Assembly (NCBI RefSeq): GCF_002078235.1
Contig: NZ_MSGP01000126.1
Coordinates: 1 to 53,255, forward strand
From: Streptomyces viridosporus
GTDB lineage: Bacteria > Actinomycetota > Actinomycetes > Streptomycetales > Streptomycetaceae
DNA: 53,255 nt
Direction: 5' to 3'
Shown: piece after piece, positions 8,302 to 19,214 of the stretch
How the letters are laid out: the number at the start of each line of letters is the position of its first letter
Numbering within the stretch: the first letter of the stretch is position 1
Translations under genes and position numbers: made by a program
The notes under the pieces: generated by a model
Told to the model about the DNA's origin: nothing
Databases searched by the model: none
What the model saw: only the letters and a program-made list of their open reading frames with translations

Positions 8302-8732
8302 GGAGGAGTCCTGCGGACGGCCGGTGGACGCAGGCCGTCCGGGCGGACGTCCGGTCAGCCGCGCGGGTGGCGCAGACGGACCGAGACCCAGCGGGCCCGG
8401 CGGCGGAGGATGTGTGGAATTCCCACCCTGAGGTCCGTACCTGCCATCTGCGGTGCACCGCCTCGCTGGTGGGAACCCATACCGCCCGCCGAGCGGCGAG
8501 TGCGGCGTGCGTCACTGTAGTCGTGCGTCCAGCCCATACCCCGACGTCTGCCCCCGCCCCATGGTCGATAACCGCTTCGTGGGCACTCAATTGGCCTATG
8601 CGCCGGGCAAGTGGCCTTTCGTGGAACGGGTGTTCGGGCGTGTGTGCCGGGGAGCTGTCGACGCGTGCGCCGGCGGCGACACCGGGACGGCGGCGCGGGT
8701 GGCACCGGAGGGCACCGGGAGCGTCCGCCCGG

Positions 8733-9698
8733 TCACCGGTCCGGTTCGGGATCCTTCAGCCAGTTGACCAGTTCGGTCGAGAAGGCGACCGGGTCCTCCT
8801 CGTGCGGGAAGTGCCCGAGCCCGTCGAACAGCCGCCAACGGTACGGCGCTTCGACGTACTGCCCGGACCCGGCGGCACTGCGCGTGCGCACCACGGGGTC
8901 CAGTGAGCCGTGCAGGTGCAGCGTCGGCACCCGCACCGGCCGCTTCATCCGGCGGTTGAACTGGAAACCGTCCGGGCGGGCCAGGGAGCGCACCATCCAG
9001 CGGTACGGCTCGATCGAGCAGTGCGCCGTGGAGGGGATGCACATGGCCCGCCGGTAGGTGGCCAGCGTCTCCTCGTCCGGCAGGCGCGGCCCGGACCAGT
9101 CCCGGATGAGCTCGGCCACCAGCGCCCCGTCGTCCGCGGTGAGCCGGCGCTCGGGGATCCAGGGCCGCTGGAACCCCCAGATGTGCGACAGGGCGGCCGA
9201 CTGCCTGGCGTCGGAGAGCATCGCCGACCGCCAGCGCCGCGGATGCGGCATGGACACGACCGCCAGGCGCCGTACGAGCTTGGGGCGCATCGCCGCCGCC
9301 GTCCACGCCAGGTATCCGCCCAGGTCGTGGCCGACCAGCGCGGCGTCCGGCTCCCCGAGGGAGCGGACCACCCCGGTGATGTCCAGCGCGAGGTTGGCCG
9401 GGTCGTAACCGCGCGGTGTGCGGTCGCTGCCGCCGACGCCCCGCAGGTCCATGGCGACGGCCCGGAACCCGGCGTCGGCGAGCGCCGTCAGCTGGTGCCG
9501 CCAGGTCCACCAGAACTGCGGGAAGCCGTGCAGCAGCAGCACCAGCGGGCCGTCGCCCAGTTCCGCGATGTGGAAGCGGGCGCCATTGGCGGCGACGTCC
9601 CGGTGGGTCACCTCGGCACCACCGGGGATGTCGAGGCGTACGACCGAGGTGGGTTGCGCCGGAGGGGATTGCCCCGAAGGGACGAAGGAGCCCGTCAT
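8733..9698 (-). CDS. Alpha/beta hydrolase, epoxide-hydrolase-like
   Basis: 321-aa soluble alpha/beta hydrolase. The oxyanion motif HGFPQFWW is near residue 57, the nucleophile elbow VGHDLGGYLAW has Asp instead of Ser, and the final His is in GLGHFPHEE. An Asp nucleophile with HGxP marks the epoxide hydrolase/haloalkane dehalogenase group rather than esterases. The ATG overlaps the stop of the holin-family gene (ATGA), so the pair is co-transcribed and coupled. Natural substrate unknown. Confidence 0.85.
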   Translation of the reverse strand: MTGSFVPSGQSPPAQPTSVVRLDIPGGAEVTHRDVAANGARFHIAELGDGPLVLLLHGFPQFWWTWRHQLTALADAGFRAVAMDLRGVGGSDRTPRGYDPANLALDITGVVRSLGEPDAALVGHDLGGYLAWTAAAMRPKLVRRLAVVSMPHPRRWRSAMLSDARQSAALSHIWGFQRPWIPERRLTADDGALVAELIRDWSGPRLPDEETLATYRRAMCIPSTAHCSIEPYRWMVRSLARPDGFQFNRRMKRPVRVPTLHLHGSLDPVVRTRSAAGSGQYVEAPYRWRLFDGLGHFPHEEDPVAFSTELVNWLKDPEPDR

Positions 9699-10183
9699 GA
9701 GGACGAGCGTGCCACAGCCTCGATGGCCGGGGGGACCCGGTCCTCCGGCAGCTCGGGGCGCGGGTGCGGCTTGGCCTTCTGCAGCACGCCCGCCGTCTCC
9801 TTCATCGAGGCGGCGACCTTCTGCGGCCCCTGGCCCTTCTTGGCCTTCTTCGCGAAGACGACGCCGATCAGCGCGAGGACCGCCGCGACCAGCACGTTCG
9901 CCGCGAAGGAGAGCAGGAAGCAGACCCCGAGGTTCCAGCCGCTCCAGGTGCGGATGCCGTAGGCCAGCGCGAAGTTCAGCATCGGCAGGGAGAACAGGAG
10001 CAGCACGCCGGCCGCCGTGAACGCGCCGCCGCTGGTGGCGCCCCGCTTGACGTCCTGCTTGAGCTGCGCCTTCGCCAGCGCGATCTCGTCGTGCACCAGC
10101 GCCGACATGTCCGCCGTCGCCGAGGCGAACAGCTGGCCGATGCTGCGTTCGGCGCCGACCGGGCTGCCGTCGGGTGCGCTCAT
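9695..10183 (-). CDS. Holin-family (Holin-X/PF07332-like) membrane protein
   Basis: 162-aa protein with two membrane segments in the middle (GGAFTAAGVLLLFSLPMLNFA and LLSFAANVLVAAVLALIGVVF regions) between soluble helical ends. It matches the actinobacterial group annotated as phage holin family, whose chromosomal members are not phage genes; function unknown. GGGAGA lies 8 nt before the chosen ATG. First gene of a two-gene operon with the epoxide-hydrolase-like enzyme. Confidence 0.75.
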   Translation of the reverse strand: MSAPDGSPVGAERSIGQLFASATADMSALVHDEIALAKAQLKQDVKRGATSGGAFTAAGVLLLFSLPMLNFALAYGIRTWSGWNLGVCFLLSFAANVLVAAVLALIGVVFAKKAKKGQGPQKVAASMKETAGVLQKAKPHPRPELPEDRVPPAIEAVARSSS

Positions 10184-10323
10184 CGCGGTCTCCCTCTTCT
10201 GCGTACTTCTGCGTGCCTGCACGTACGGTTCAGTCTGCCGTCCGACGGTCCGTGTCCGGCTGCTTGCCTCCGGTTGTCCGGGTGCGACTGCCGTGGTTCT
10301 GTCTTTTGTACCGTCTCGTCAGA

Positions 10324-11754
10324 TCATGCCGGACCGTCGTGGTCCTCGCCTGCCCTGCCCACCACTTCGGCAAGCCCGTCCCGCTCGTCGGCCTTCTCCC
10401 GGGCGAGTCGCCGGTGCTCGGCGGCCTTGCGCTCGTGGATCTCCGCCATGCGCAGGTGGTACGCCGGGTCGTCCTGCTCGTAGACGTCCGGGACGCCGCT
10501 GAGGTCCTCGTCGCGCTCCTCTTCCTCGGCCAGCTTGCGGTACTTGGCGTTCCGTACCTTCAGCAGCACCGCCGCGAGGGCGGTGGCGATCAGCGAGCCG
10601 GTCAGCACGGCGGCCTTGACGCTGTCGGTCATGGACGCGTCGCCCTCGAAGGCCAGTTCGCCGATGAGCAGCGAGACGGTGAAGCCGATCCCGGCGAGGG
10701 TCGCCACGGCGAACACGTCCGCCCAGGCGAGGTCCTCGCTGAGCGAGGCCCGGGTGAAACGGGCCGTCAGCCAGGTGCCGCCGAAGATGCCGAGCATCTT
10801 GCCGACGACGAGTCCGAGCACGACGCCGAGCGTCTCGGGCTGGGTGAACACGTCCGCGAGCGCGCCGCCGGAGACGGCCACACCCGCGCTGAACAGGGCG
10901 AACAGCGGGACCGCGAGGCCCGCCGAGAACGGCCGGACGAGGTGCTCGATGTGCTCGCCGGGGGACTGCTCCTCGCCCTCGCGGCGGTGGCAGCGCAGCA
11001 TCAGGCCCATGGCGACACCGGCGATGGTGGCGTGGATGCCGCTGTTGTACATCAGCCCCCACACGACGAGTGCGAGCGGGACGTACACGTACCAGCCGCG
11101 CACGCCCTTGCGCAGCAGCAGCCAGAAGACGACCAGGCCCGCGACCGCGCCGCCGAGCGCGGCGAAGTTCAGGTGGTCGGTGAAGAAGACCGCGATGATC
11201 AGGATCGCGAACAGGTCGTCGACGACGGCGAGGGTGAGCAGGAAGGCGCGCAGCGCGCTCGGCAGGGAGGTGCCGATGACGGCGAGCACGGCGAGGGCGA
11301 AGGCGATGTCGGTGGCGGTGGGCACGGCCCAGCCGGCCAGCGAGCCGCCGCCGACGGTGTTGGTGAGCGTGTAGACGAGCGCCGGCGCGGCCATGCCGCA
11401 CAGGGCGGCGACGACCGGCAGCGCGGCCGCCTTGGGGTCGCGCAGATCGCCCGCGACGAGTTCACGCTTGAGTTCGACCCCGGCGACGAAGAAGAAGACC
11501 GCCAGCAGTCCGTCGGCGGCCCAGTGCGCGACCGACAGGCTCAGCCCGAGGGCCTCGGGGCCGAGGTGGAAGTGGCTGACGCTCTCGTAGCTGTCGCGCA
11601 GCGCGGGTACGTTCGCCCAGATCAGCGCGGTGACGGCGGCGAAGAGGAGCAGTACACCGCCGACGGTCTCGGTGCGCAGGGCGTCGGCGACGAACGTCCG
11701 CTCGGGCAGGGAGAGACGTCCGAGAGCCTTGCGGGGGGTGCGGGGCGCGGTCAC
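10324..11754 (-). CDS. nhaA: Na+/H+ antiporter NhaA
   Basis: 476-aa integral membrane antiporter exchanging Na+ or Li+ for protons. About 12 hydrophobic segments cover residues 30-400. The family's paired aspartates are in LAVVDDLFAI, and the broken-helix signature PTATDIAFALAV is present. A charged tail of about 65 residues (EEEERDED... to the end) follows the last helix and is an addition relative to E. coli NhaA. GTG start, with GAGGA 8 nt upstream. Transcribed alone; the 238-bp gap upstream toward acs carries the acs terminator. Confidence 0.92.
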   Translation of the reverse strand: MTAPRTPRKALGRLSLPERTFVADALRTETVGGVLLLFAAVTALIWANVPALRDSYESVSHFHLGPEALGLSLSVAHWAADGLLAVFFFVAGVELKRELVAGDLRDPKAAALPVVAALCGMAAPALVYTLTNTVGGGSLAGWAVPTATDIAFALAVLAVIGTSLPSALRAFLLTLAVVDDLFAILIIAVFFTDHLNFAALGGAVAGLVVFWLLLRKGVRGWYVYVPLALVVWGLMYNSGIHATIAGVAMGLMLRCHRREGEEQSPGEHIEHLVRPFSAGLAVPLFALFSAGVAVSGGALADVFTQPETLGVVLGLVVGKMLGIFGGTWLTARFTRASLSEDLAWADVFAVATLAGIGFTVSLLIGELAFEGDASMTDSVKAAVLTGSLIATALAAVLLKVRNAKYRKLAEEEERDEDLSGVPDVYEQDDPAYHLRMAEIHERKAAEHRRLAREKADERDGLAEVVGRAGEDHDGPA

Positions 11755-11955
11755 AGGTGGATCCTCAGGTAGTCGGGTAGCACGAATCGCGTGCCGACCA
11801 GACTTCCCGGCGCCCCATGAGACAGTTCTTACCGCTCAGCTTACCCAACGTGCTCCTGGGCCGTACCGGAAGATCCCTGGTCACGTCCCCCGCCTCACCC
11901 CCCGCACGCCGCACGGGGCACCCGGCACGTGCCGGATGCCCCGTCGGGCGGTGAC

Positions 11956-11991
11956 CGGTCGGGGGCCGGTCCGGTGACCGGCCCCCGACCG
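11956..11991. terminator. 15-bp-stem terminator after acs
   Basis: CGGTCGGGGGCCGGT (11956-11970) pairs perfectly with 11977-11991 across a 6-nt loop, ending 1 nt from the acs stop codon. No U-tract; a typical strong GC hairpin. Confidence 0.75.
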
Positions 11992-11992
11992 C

Positions 11993-13948
<1,956 letters not shown>

Positions 13949-14032
13949 GGCATCTGCCTTTCCCGGGGTGTCCGTTGTGTCCCAGACCACAGCTCATCAG
14001 ACCTGGAGTGCGCTGACAAGGGCCGACGGCAA

Positions 14033-14048
14033 AATGGTTTAGACCTAT
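14033..14048. promoter_or_regulatory. Possible DasR-type (dre-like) operator upstream of acs
   Basis: The core TGGTTTAGACC (14035-14045) differs by one base from the TGGTCTAGACC core of the DasR consensus, but its outer bases fit poorly. It is about 90 bp upstream of acs. In the rest of the 661-bp gap (13949-14609) I see only a GGTGATCACC palindrome at 14451-14460 and two close CCGTAA copies near 14391-14406. Confidence 0.25.
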
Positions 14049-14609
14049 CGGGTGGAGGTGGACCGCCGTCCGTCGTCCCGGTCAACCGTTCCCACGGACA
14101 CCGGAGCAAGCCGGTTCAAGGGGTGTAACGCCTCTCACACCCGTACGGGCCCCTCGCGCCGCCGGACTCCGGAGTCGGGCCGGTTCGCCGCACGCCAGGG
14201 GAGCGGTGGCGCGTCGGAACGCGCTGGTGCCCCGCACTCGTGCGTGCCCTCCGGTGCCGGGTGACTCCGGCTCGCCTTCATCGGCCGCCGTCGGTCGCCG
14301 TCGGCCGCACCCGGTCGGCGGACCCCGCACGGCGGCGGGACGGTCGCGGTCGTGCGGTACGGCGGGGTGCGGCGGGGTGTGTCAACGGTCCGTAAATGAA
14401 CCGTAATTAAGAGTGAAGGCCGAGTCAGGACTTTCTGTGCAAATGGGTGAGGTGATCACCCTCGCGAGTGAAGCGGTCATTTCATCGGCTTGTCGTACTT
14501 ATTCCTTCTCGGTTCCGTGCGACGTTGGCGGCGCCGTCGGCCCGGAGCGGCACGGCACCAGACATCGCCCCCATCGGGGCCGGCCCGAGAGAAGGAAGAA
14601 GGTGGGCGG

Positions 14610-15884
14610 ATGGCCGCCACCCACAGGATCGCCGCGGGCACCGTGGTCGCCGCGGTGTGCGTCGCCTCGCTCGCCGGCTGCGGAGCCGGAGCCGACGGCA
14701 CCGGCGAGCGGGAGAGGAGGCAGGAGAAGGCCGAGCCGGCTCCCGGGCCGGGGAGTGCCGTCCGGCTGATCGGCGACGGCTCCACCGCGTACACCGGGGC
14801 GCAGCCGCACCTGCCCCGGCCCGAACGGCTGGAGCCGGGTGAGAAGCCGCCGCAGTTCGTCGTCTTCTCCTGGGACGGAGCGGGCGAGGACAGCCAGAAG
14901 CTCTTCTCCCGCTTCCGCGAGGTCGCCAGGAAGAACGACGCGACCATGACGTACTTCCTGAGCGGCGTGTACCTGCTCCCGGAGGAGAAGCGCGACCTGT
15001 ACCACCCACCGCAGCACTCCCCGGGCCGCTCCGACATCGGCTTCAACGACCGGCAGGGCATCGCCGACACCGTGCAGCAACTGCGCCTGGCCTGGCTGGA
15101 GGGCAACGAGATCGGCACCCACTTCAACGGGCACTTCTGCGGCAGCGGCGGTGGGGTCGGCGAGTGGTCGGTGGCGGAGTGGAAGGACGAGATCAGCCAG
15201 GCCAAACGCTTCGTGAAGACCTGGAAGACCAACACCGGCCTGAAGGACGCGGCTCCGCTGCCCTTCGACTACGACGAGGAGCTCATCGGCGCCCGCACCC
15301 CGTGCCTGGAGGGCCAGGAGAACTTCATGGAGGCCGCCCGCGACCTGGGCTTCCGCTACGACACCAGCGGCGTCAACAACCAGGTGTGGCCGAAGCGGAA
15401 GCAGGGCCTGTGGGACCTGTCGCTGCAGCTCGTGCCCTTCCCCGGGCACTCCTTCGAGCAGCTCGCCATGGACTACAACTTCATGGTCAACCAGTCCGGC
15501 ACCGCCACCCAGGGCGACCCGGCCCAGCACGAGCGGTGGGGCGACCAGATGCGGGACGGTCTGCTCCAGGGGTTCGAGCGGGCCTACCGGGGCAACCGCG
15601 CACCCCTGATCATCGGCAACCACTTCGAGTCCTGGAACGGCGGCACCTACATGCGTGCTGTCGAGGAGGTCGTCGAGACGGTGTGCACCAAGTCCGAGGT
15701 GCGCTGCGTATCCTTCCGGCAGCTCGTGGACTGGCTGGACGCCCAGGACCCGAAGACGCTGGCGAAGCTGCGCACCCTGGACGTCGGCGAGGCCCCGCAG
15801 CAGGGCTGGAAGTCCTTCCTGTCCGCCGCCCCCGCCCCGGCGCCCAAGGGGGCGCCCGGGGCGCCGGCGAAGAAGAAGCGGTGA
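14610..15884 (+). CDS. Lipoprotein with polysaccharide-deacetylase-like domain
   Basis: 424 aa. An N-terminal signal peptide ends in the lipobox LAGC (Cys near residue 23), so the protein should be lipid-anchored outside the membrane. The body resembles the NodB/CE4 fold: SWDGAGED replaces the usual TFDDGP, and GTHFNGHF supplies the HxxxH metal ligands. The second Asp of TFDD is missing, so metal binding or activity may differ. The C-terminus is Ala/Pro/Lys rich. AAGGAAGAAGG lies upstream of the ATG. It converges with the ATPase gene with a 3-nt gap. Confidence 0.78.
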   Translation: MAATHRIAAGTVVAAVCVASLAGCGAGADGTGERERRQEKAEPAPGPGSAVRLIGDGSTAYTGAQPHLPRPERLEPGEKPPQFVVFSWDGAGEDSQKLFSRFREVARKNDATMTYFLSGVYLLPEEKRDLYHPPQHSPGRSDIGFNDRQGIADTVQQLRLAWLEGNEIGTHFNGHFCGSGGGVGEWSVAEWKDEISQAKRFVKTWKTNTGLKDAAPLPFDYDEELIGARTPCLEGQENFMEAARDLGFRYDTSGVNNQVWPKRKQGLWDLSLQLVPFPGHSFEQLAMDYNFMVNQSGTATQGDPAQHERWGDQMRDGLLQGFERAYRGNRAPLIIGNHFESWNGGTYMRAVEEVVETVCTKSEVRCVSFRQLVDWLDAQDPKTLAKLRTLDVGEAPQQGWKSFLSAAPAPAPKGAPGAPAKKKR

Positions 15885-15887
15885 GGG

Positions 15888-16868
15888 TCAGACGGGCGTC
15901 GTAGCCCTCTCGCCGAGCACAAAGCCCGGGTCGACCTGCGCCGCCAGGTCGACCCCGGTGCGCTCGTTGCCCCACGACCGGGCGTTCTTCAGGTGGAAGT
16001 GCACCATCTGGCGGGTGTAGCGCTCCCCGTCGCGCAGCCGGTACGTCGCGTCGGCGGTGGTGTGCAGCAGGCGCAGGGTGCGGCGGTTCGGTTCCTCCAG
16101 GAGGGAGAAGCGGGGCGGCCGGCCCTTCTCCATGGCCCGGACCCAGTCCGAGTGCCCCACCGTCACGAGCAGGTCGTCCCCGACCTCCGCGCGGAGGAAG
16201 TCGAGGTCGTCCGGGCCCTGCACCTTGTTGCCGACGACCTTCAGGGTCACCCCGAAGTCGCGGGCGTACTCCTTGTACTGGCGGTAGACGGAAACCCCCT
16301 TCCGGGTCGGCTCGGCCACGAGGAACGTGACGTCGAAGCGGGTGAACATGCCGGAGGCGAAGGAGTCCGAGCCGGCCGTCATGTCCACCACGACGTACTC
16401 GCCGGGGCCGTCCACCAGGTGGTTCAGGCACAGCTCCACCGCTCCGGTCTTGGAGTGGTAGCAGGCGACCCCCAGGTCGGCGTCGGTGAAGGGGCCGGTG
16501 ACCATCAGGCGGACGGTCCCGCCGTCGAGTTCCACCGGCCGCGCGCAGGCGTCGTAGACCGGGTTGTCCTCGCACACCCGCAGCAGCCGGGAGCCCGCGC
16601 CGGGCGGTGTCGTCTTGATCATCGTCTCGGCGGACGCGATGCGCGGGTTGGTGCCGCGCAGGTAGTCCTTGATCAGCGGCAGGTGCTCGCCCATCGCGGG
16701 CAGCGCGGCCGCCTCCGCCTCGTCGAGGCCCAGCGCGGCTCCCAGGTGCTGGTTGATGTCGGCGTCGACCGCGACGACCGGGGCACCCTCGGCCGCGAGG
16801 TGTCGGATGAACAGGGAGGACAGGGTCGTCTTTCCGCTGCCGCCCTTCCCAACGAAAGCAATTTTCAT
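15888..16868 (-). CDS. MinD/CooC-type P-loop ATPase
   Basis: 326-aa ATPase. It begins MKIAFVGKGGSGKTT, a deviant Walker A like CooC and MinD/Mrp proteins. DMTAGSDSF follows at the position of the switch II/Walker B region, and VVGNKV is the guanine-like binding strand. CooC proteins insert nickel into CO dehydrogenase, but no CODH genes are in the window, so the client is unknown. The start is the ATG before KIAFVG; a GTG two codons earlier is equally possible and the ribosome-binding site is weak. Divergent from the Fic-like gene. Confidence 0.75.
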   Translation of the reverse strand: MKIAFVGKGGSGKTTLSSLFIRHLAAEGAPVVAVDADINQHLGAALGLDEAEAAALPAMGEHLPLIKDYLRGTNPRIASAETMIKTTPPGAGSRLLRVCEDNPVYDACARPVELDGGTVRLMVTGPFTDADLGVACYHSKTGAVELCLNHLVDGPGEYVVVDMTAGSDSFASGMFTRFDVTFLVAEPTRKGVSVYRQYKEYARDFGVTLKVVGNKVQGPDDLDFLRAEVGDDLLVTVGHSDWVRAMEKGRPPRFSLLEEPNRRTLRLLHTTADATYRLRDGERYTRQMVHFHLKNARSWGNERTGVDLAAQVDPGFVLGERATTPV

Positions 16869-16969
16869 GTTCACCAAGCGTAGTGGCTCCATAGCTGCGG
16901 GTGAGGGGTGGGCGTGAAGAAGACCACTCCAACGTGGGGTCGGTGCCCGGGGTGCGTAGGGTCGTACTC

Positions 16970-17794
16970 ATGAGTACGAAAGGCGCTACCGCCGACCCCC
17001 TCGCGGCCCTGGGCTCCCTGCCCGGAGTGGCCGACTCCGTGGAGTCCGTGCGCAAGGCCGTGGACCGGGTCTACGGACACCGGGTCATGCGGCGGCGCAG
17101 CAACGAGATCACCTCCGAGGCGGCGCTGCGCGGCGCCCGCGGCTCGGCGGCGCTCTCGGGCGCCGACTGGGCCCTGGAGGAGGTGCGCCGGCGCAGCGAC
17201 TTCAGCGGTGACGCCGAGGCGCGCACGATGGGCGCGGCCCTGCGCCTGACCGCCGAGGCGGGTCAGCTGCTGTCGATCTGGCGGCAGTCGCCCCTGAGGG
17301 TGCTGGCCAGGCTGCACCTGGTGGCGGCGGCCGACAAGGCCGAGCGGGTCGGGCGGCCCCGGCAGGAGGGCGAGCCGGTCGACGAGCCCCTGATCGGGCT
17401 CGGGCTGCCGAGCGCGGCGGAGGCGCACGGCCGGCTGGAAGGGCTCTCCGAGCTCCTCATCGCGGGCGGTTCCGCCCCGGCGCTGGTGACGGCCGCCGTC
17501 GTCCACGGCGAGCTCCTCGCCCTGCGCCCCTTCGTCTCCCACAACGGCCTGGTCGCACGGACGGCCGAACGGATCGTCCTGATCGGCAGCGGTCTCGACC
17601 CGAAGTCGGTCTGCCCGGCCGAGGTGGGCCACGCCGAACTGGGGCACGAGGCCTATCTGGCGGCCCTGGAGGGCTATGTCTCCGGCACGCCCGAGGGCGT
17701 GGCGGCCTGGATCGTCCACTGCGGGCGCGCGATCGAACTCGGGGCGCGCGAGTCGACGGCGGTGTGCGAGGCGCTCCAGCGGGGAGCGGCGTGA
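16970..17794 (+). CDS. Fic/DOC-fold-like protein lacking the catalytic His
   Basis: 274 aa, helical, cytosolic. The stretch RPFVSHNGLVAR aligns with the Fic motif HPFxxGNGRxxR, but the catalytic His is Arg and the GR residues are changed, so AMP-transfer activity is unlikely. Upstream, GARGSAALSGADW resembles the inhibitory or flap region of Fic proteins. Streptomyces orthologues are, as I recall, loosely annotated as oxidoreductase. The start has AGGG 8 nt upstream. The stop codon lies inside the first unit of a tandem repeat. Confidence 0.6.
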   Translation: MSTKGATADPLAALGSLPGVADSVESVRKAVDRVYGHRVMRRRSNEITSEAALRGARGSAALSGADWALEEVRRRSDFSGDAEARTMGAALRLTAEAGQLLSIWRQSPLRVLARLHLVAAADKAERVGRPRQEGEPVDEPLIGLGLPSAAEAHGRLEGLSELLIAGGSAPALVTAAVVHGELLALRPFVSHNGLVARTAERIVLIGSGLDPKSVCPAEVGHAELGHEAYLAALEGYVSGTPEGVAAWIVHCGRAIELGARESTAVCEALQRGAA

Positions 17795-17886
17795 CGCGCA
17801 CGCGGTGGCGCGCGCACGGGGTGTGACGCACATGCGGTGGCGCGCGTACGCGATGCGGCACGCATGCGATGCGGCGCGCACGCGAG
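17791..17886. repeat. Three head-to-tail 32-bp repeats
   Basis: Units start at 17791, 17823 and 17855. All keep the pattern G(T/C)G(A/G)CGC or GCGGCACGC followed by TGCGGTGGCGCGCG-like sequence. The first unit overlaps the stop codon of the Fic-like gene (TGA at 17792-17794). Confidence 0.65.
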
Positions 17887-17923
17887 GTGAGAAGGCAAAG
17901 GGCCCGTGCGGGCGGACAGAAAT

Positions 17924-17951
17924 GCGGCGGTACGAGAACTCGTACCGCCGC
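17924..17951. terminator. 28-bp near-perfect palindrome, probable terminator
   Basis: GCGGCGGTACGAG and its complement are separated by only AA, and a further ATGC/GCAT pair extends the symmetry with small gaps. It lies between the convergent Fic-like (+) and HAD (-) genes and could end transcription from both, though the tiny loop also suits a DNA-binding palindrome. Confidence 0.55.
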
Positions 17952-18125
17952 TGGCATGCCCACCGGGTTACCAGGCGTCCTCGATACATGCCCATCAGGT
18001 CGGGTACTTTGCCCGTCACCTGGTGCGGCTGGCCCGTAATCGACGGGTCGACGTCGCGTGGGTGCCCGGTGTCCATGCGCGGTCCGTGGGGCCGAATGCG
18101 TGGTGAAGGTGATCCTCTCGGATGT

Positions 18126-18196
18126 CCTTGGTCTCGCGGGCCGTTGATTCCTTTGTACTCCAGGACCAAGGGAAGCGGAAGTGCCGGTCCCGCTTC
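18126..18196. other. Structured intergenic segment with two nested hairpins
   Basis: CCTTGGTC (18126-18133) pairs with GACCAAGG (18164-18171). GAAGCGG (18172-18178) then pairs with CCGCTTC (18190-18196), followed by the T-rich TTTACTTTT. It could be a + strand terminator or the 3' end of a small RNA. The rest of the 488-bp gap (17795-18282) shows only the repeat and palindrome listed above. Confidence 0.35.
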
Positions 18197-18282
18197 TTTA
18201 CTTTTAGGTTCAAACAGGTGTGGAACGGGCGCCGATGTGCGCGGGGGCGGCCGACGATCGGCGGAGTGTTTCCGCAAGGAGG

Positions 18283-19116
18283 TCAGGCCACCGTCGCGCG
18301 GCGCCGGCTGGCGAACCAGACGAGGCCCGCGGTGGCCGCGGCCGCCCCTATGGCTGCCGCCGCGACCAGGGCGGGGCGCGGCGGCACGGAGAACGCCGGG
18401 AAGCGCTGCTTGAGCCGGACGGGCCGGTGGAAGTCCAGGATCGGCCACTCGCGCGCGAGGGCCTCCCGGCGCAGCGCGCGGCCCGGGTTCACCGCGTGCG
18501 GGTGGCCCACGGCCTCCAGCATCGGCACATCGGTCACCGAATCGCTGTAGGCGTAGCAGCGGGCCAGGTCGTAGCCCTCGGACTCGGCCAGTTCCCTGAT
18601 CGCCTCGGCCTTCGTCGGGCCGTACGCGTAGTACTCCACCTCACCGGTGAAGCACCCGTCGTCCCCCACGGCCATGCGGGTGGCCACGACCCGGTCGGCG
18701 CCGAGCAGTTCACCGATCGGCTCGACGACCTCGGCGCCGGAGGTGGACACGATCACGACGTCGCGGCCCGCGGTGTGGTGCTCCTCGATCAGGGTGGCGG
18801 CCTCGTCGTAGATGATCGGGTCGATCAGGTCGTGCAGCGTCTCGGCGACGATCTCCTTGACCTGCTGGACGTTCCAGCCGCGGCACAGCGCGGACAGGTA
18901 CTTGCGCATCCGCTCCATCTGGTCGTGGTCGGCGCCGCCGGCCAGGAAGACGAACTGGGCGTATGCGGTGCGCAGGACCGCTCTGCGGTTGATCAGACCG
19001 CCTTGGTAGAACGACTTGCTGAACGTGAGTGTGCTCGACTTCGCAATGACCGTCTTGTCCAGGTCAAAGAAGGCGGCTGTGCGGGGCGACGAGTGGTTTT
19101 CCACGCCCTTGAGCAT
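18283..19116 (-). CDS. HAD-IB phosphatase with C-terminal membrane anchor
   Basis: 277 aa. Haloacid-dehalogenase subfamily IB (SerB-like). The nucleophile motif is AAFFDLDKTV, motif II is VIVSTSGAEVV, and motif III/IV is YSDSVTDVPML. A hydrophobic segment near the C-terminus (LVAAAAIGAAAATAGLVWF) followed by arginines suggests a tail anchor. Orthologues next to ssd/tad genes are annotated as morphological-differentiation-associated in Streptomyces and correspond to Rv3661 in Mycobacterium (recalled). An internal GTG at 19104 has a better ribosome site (AAGGG) than this ATG. Confidence 0.82.
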   Translation of the reverse strand: MLKGVENHSSPRTAAFFDLDKTVIAKSSTLTFSKSFYQGGLINRRAVLRTAYAQFVFLAGGADHDQMERMRKYLSALCRGWNVQQVKEIVAETLHDLIDPIIYDEAATLIEEHHTAGRDVVIVSTSGAEVVEPIGELLGADRVVATRMAVGDDGCFTGEVEYYAYGPTKAEAIRELAESEGYDLARCYAYSDSVTDVPMLEAVGHPHAVNPGRALRREALAREWPILDFHRPVRLKQRFPAFSVPPRPALVAAAAIGAAAATAGLVWFASRRRATVA

Positions 19117-19214
19117 AGGCGCAGCCCATTCGGCGTAAGGTGGGGCGTGTGGGTTTGCCTGAGAGGGCTCTCGGGTACACCATGGAAGTCACGGATCGTT
19201 CGCGACCGTGCTAA

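Noticed and set aside
8302..8732. Short frames in the gap after marP
   Set aside because: They overlap each other in several frames, have no ribosome sites and include the tandem repeat.
9695..10183. A prophage holin
   Set aside because: The family name is phage-derived, but this gene sits in a host operon with an epoxide-hydrolase-like enzyme and no endolysin or other phage gene.
15888..16868. A CO dehydrogenase maturation system
   Set aside because: Only the ATPase resembles CooC; no CODH or nickel genes are present.
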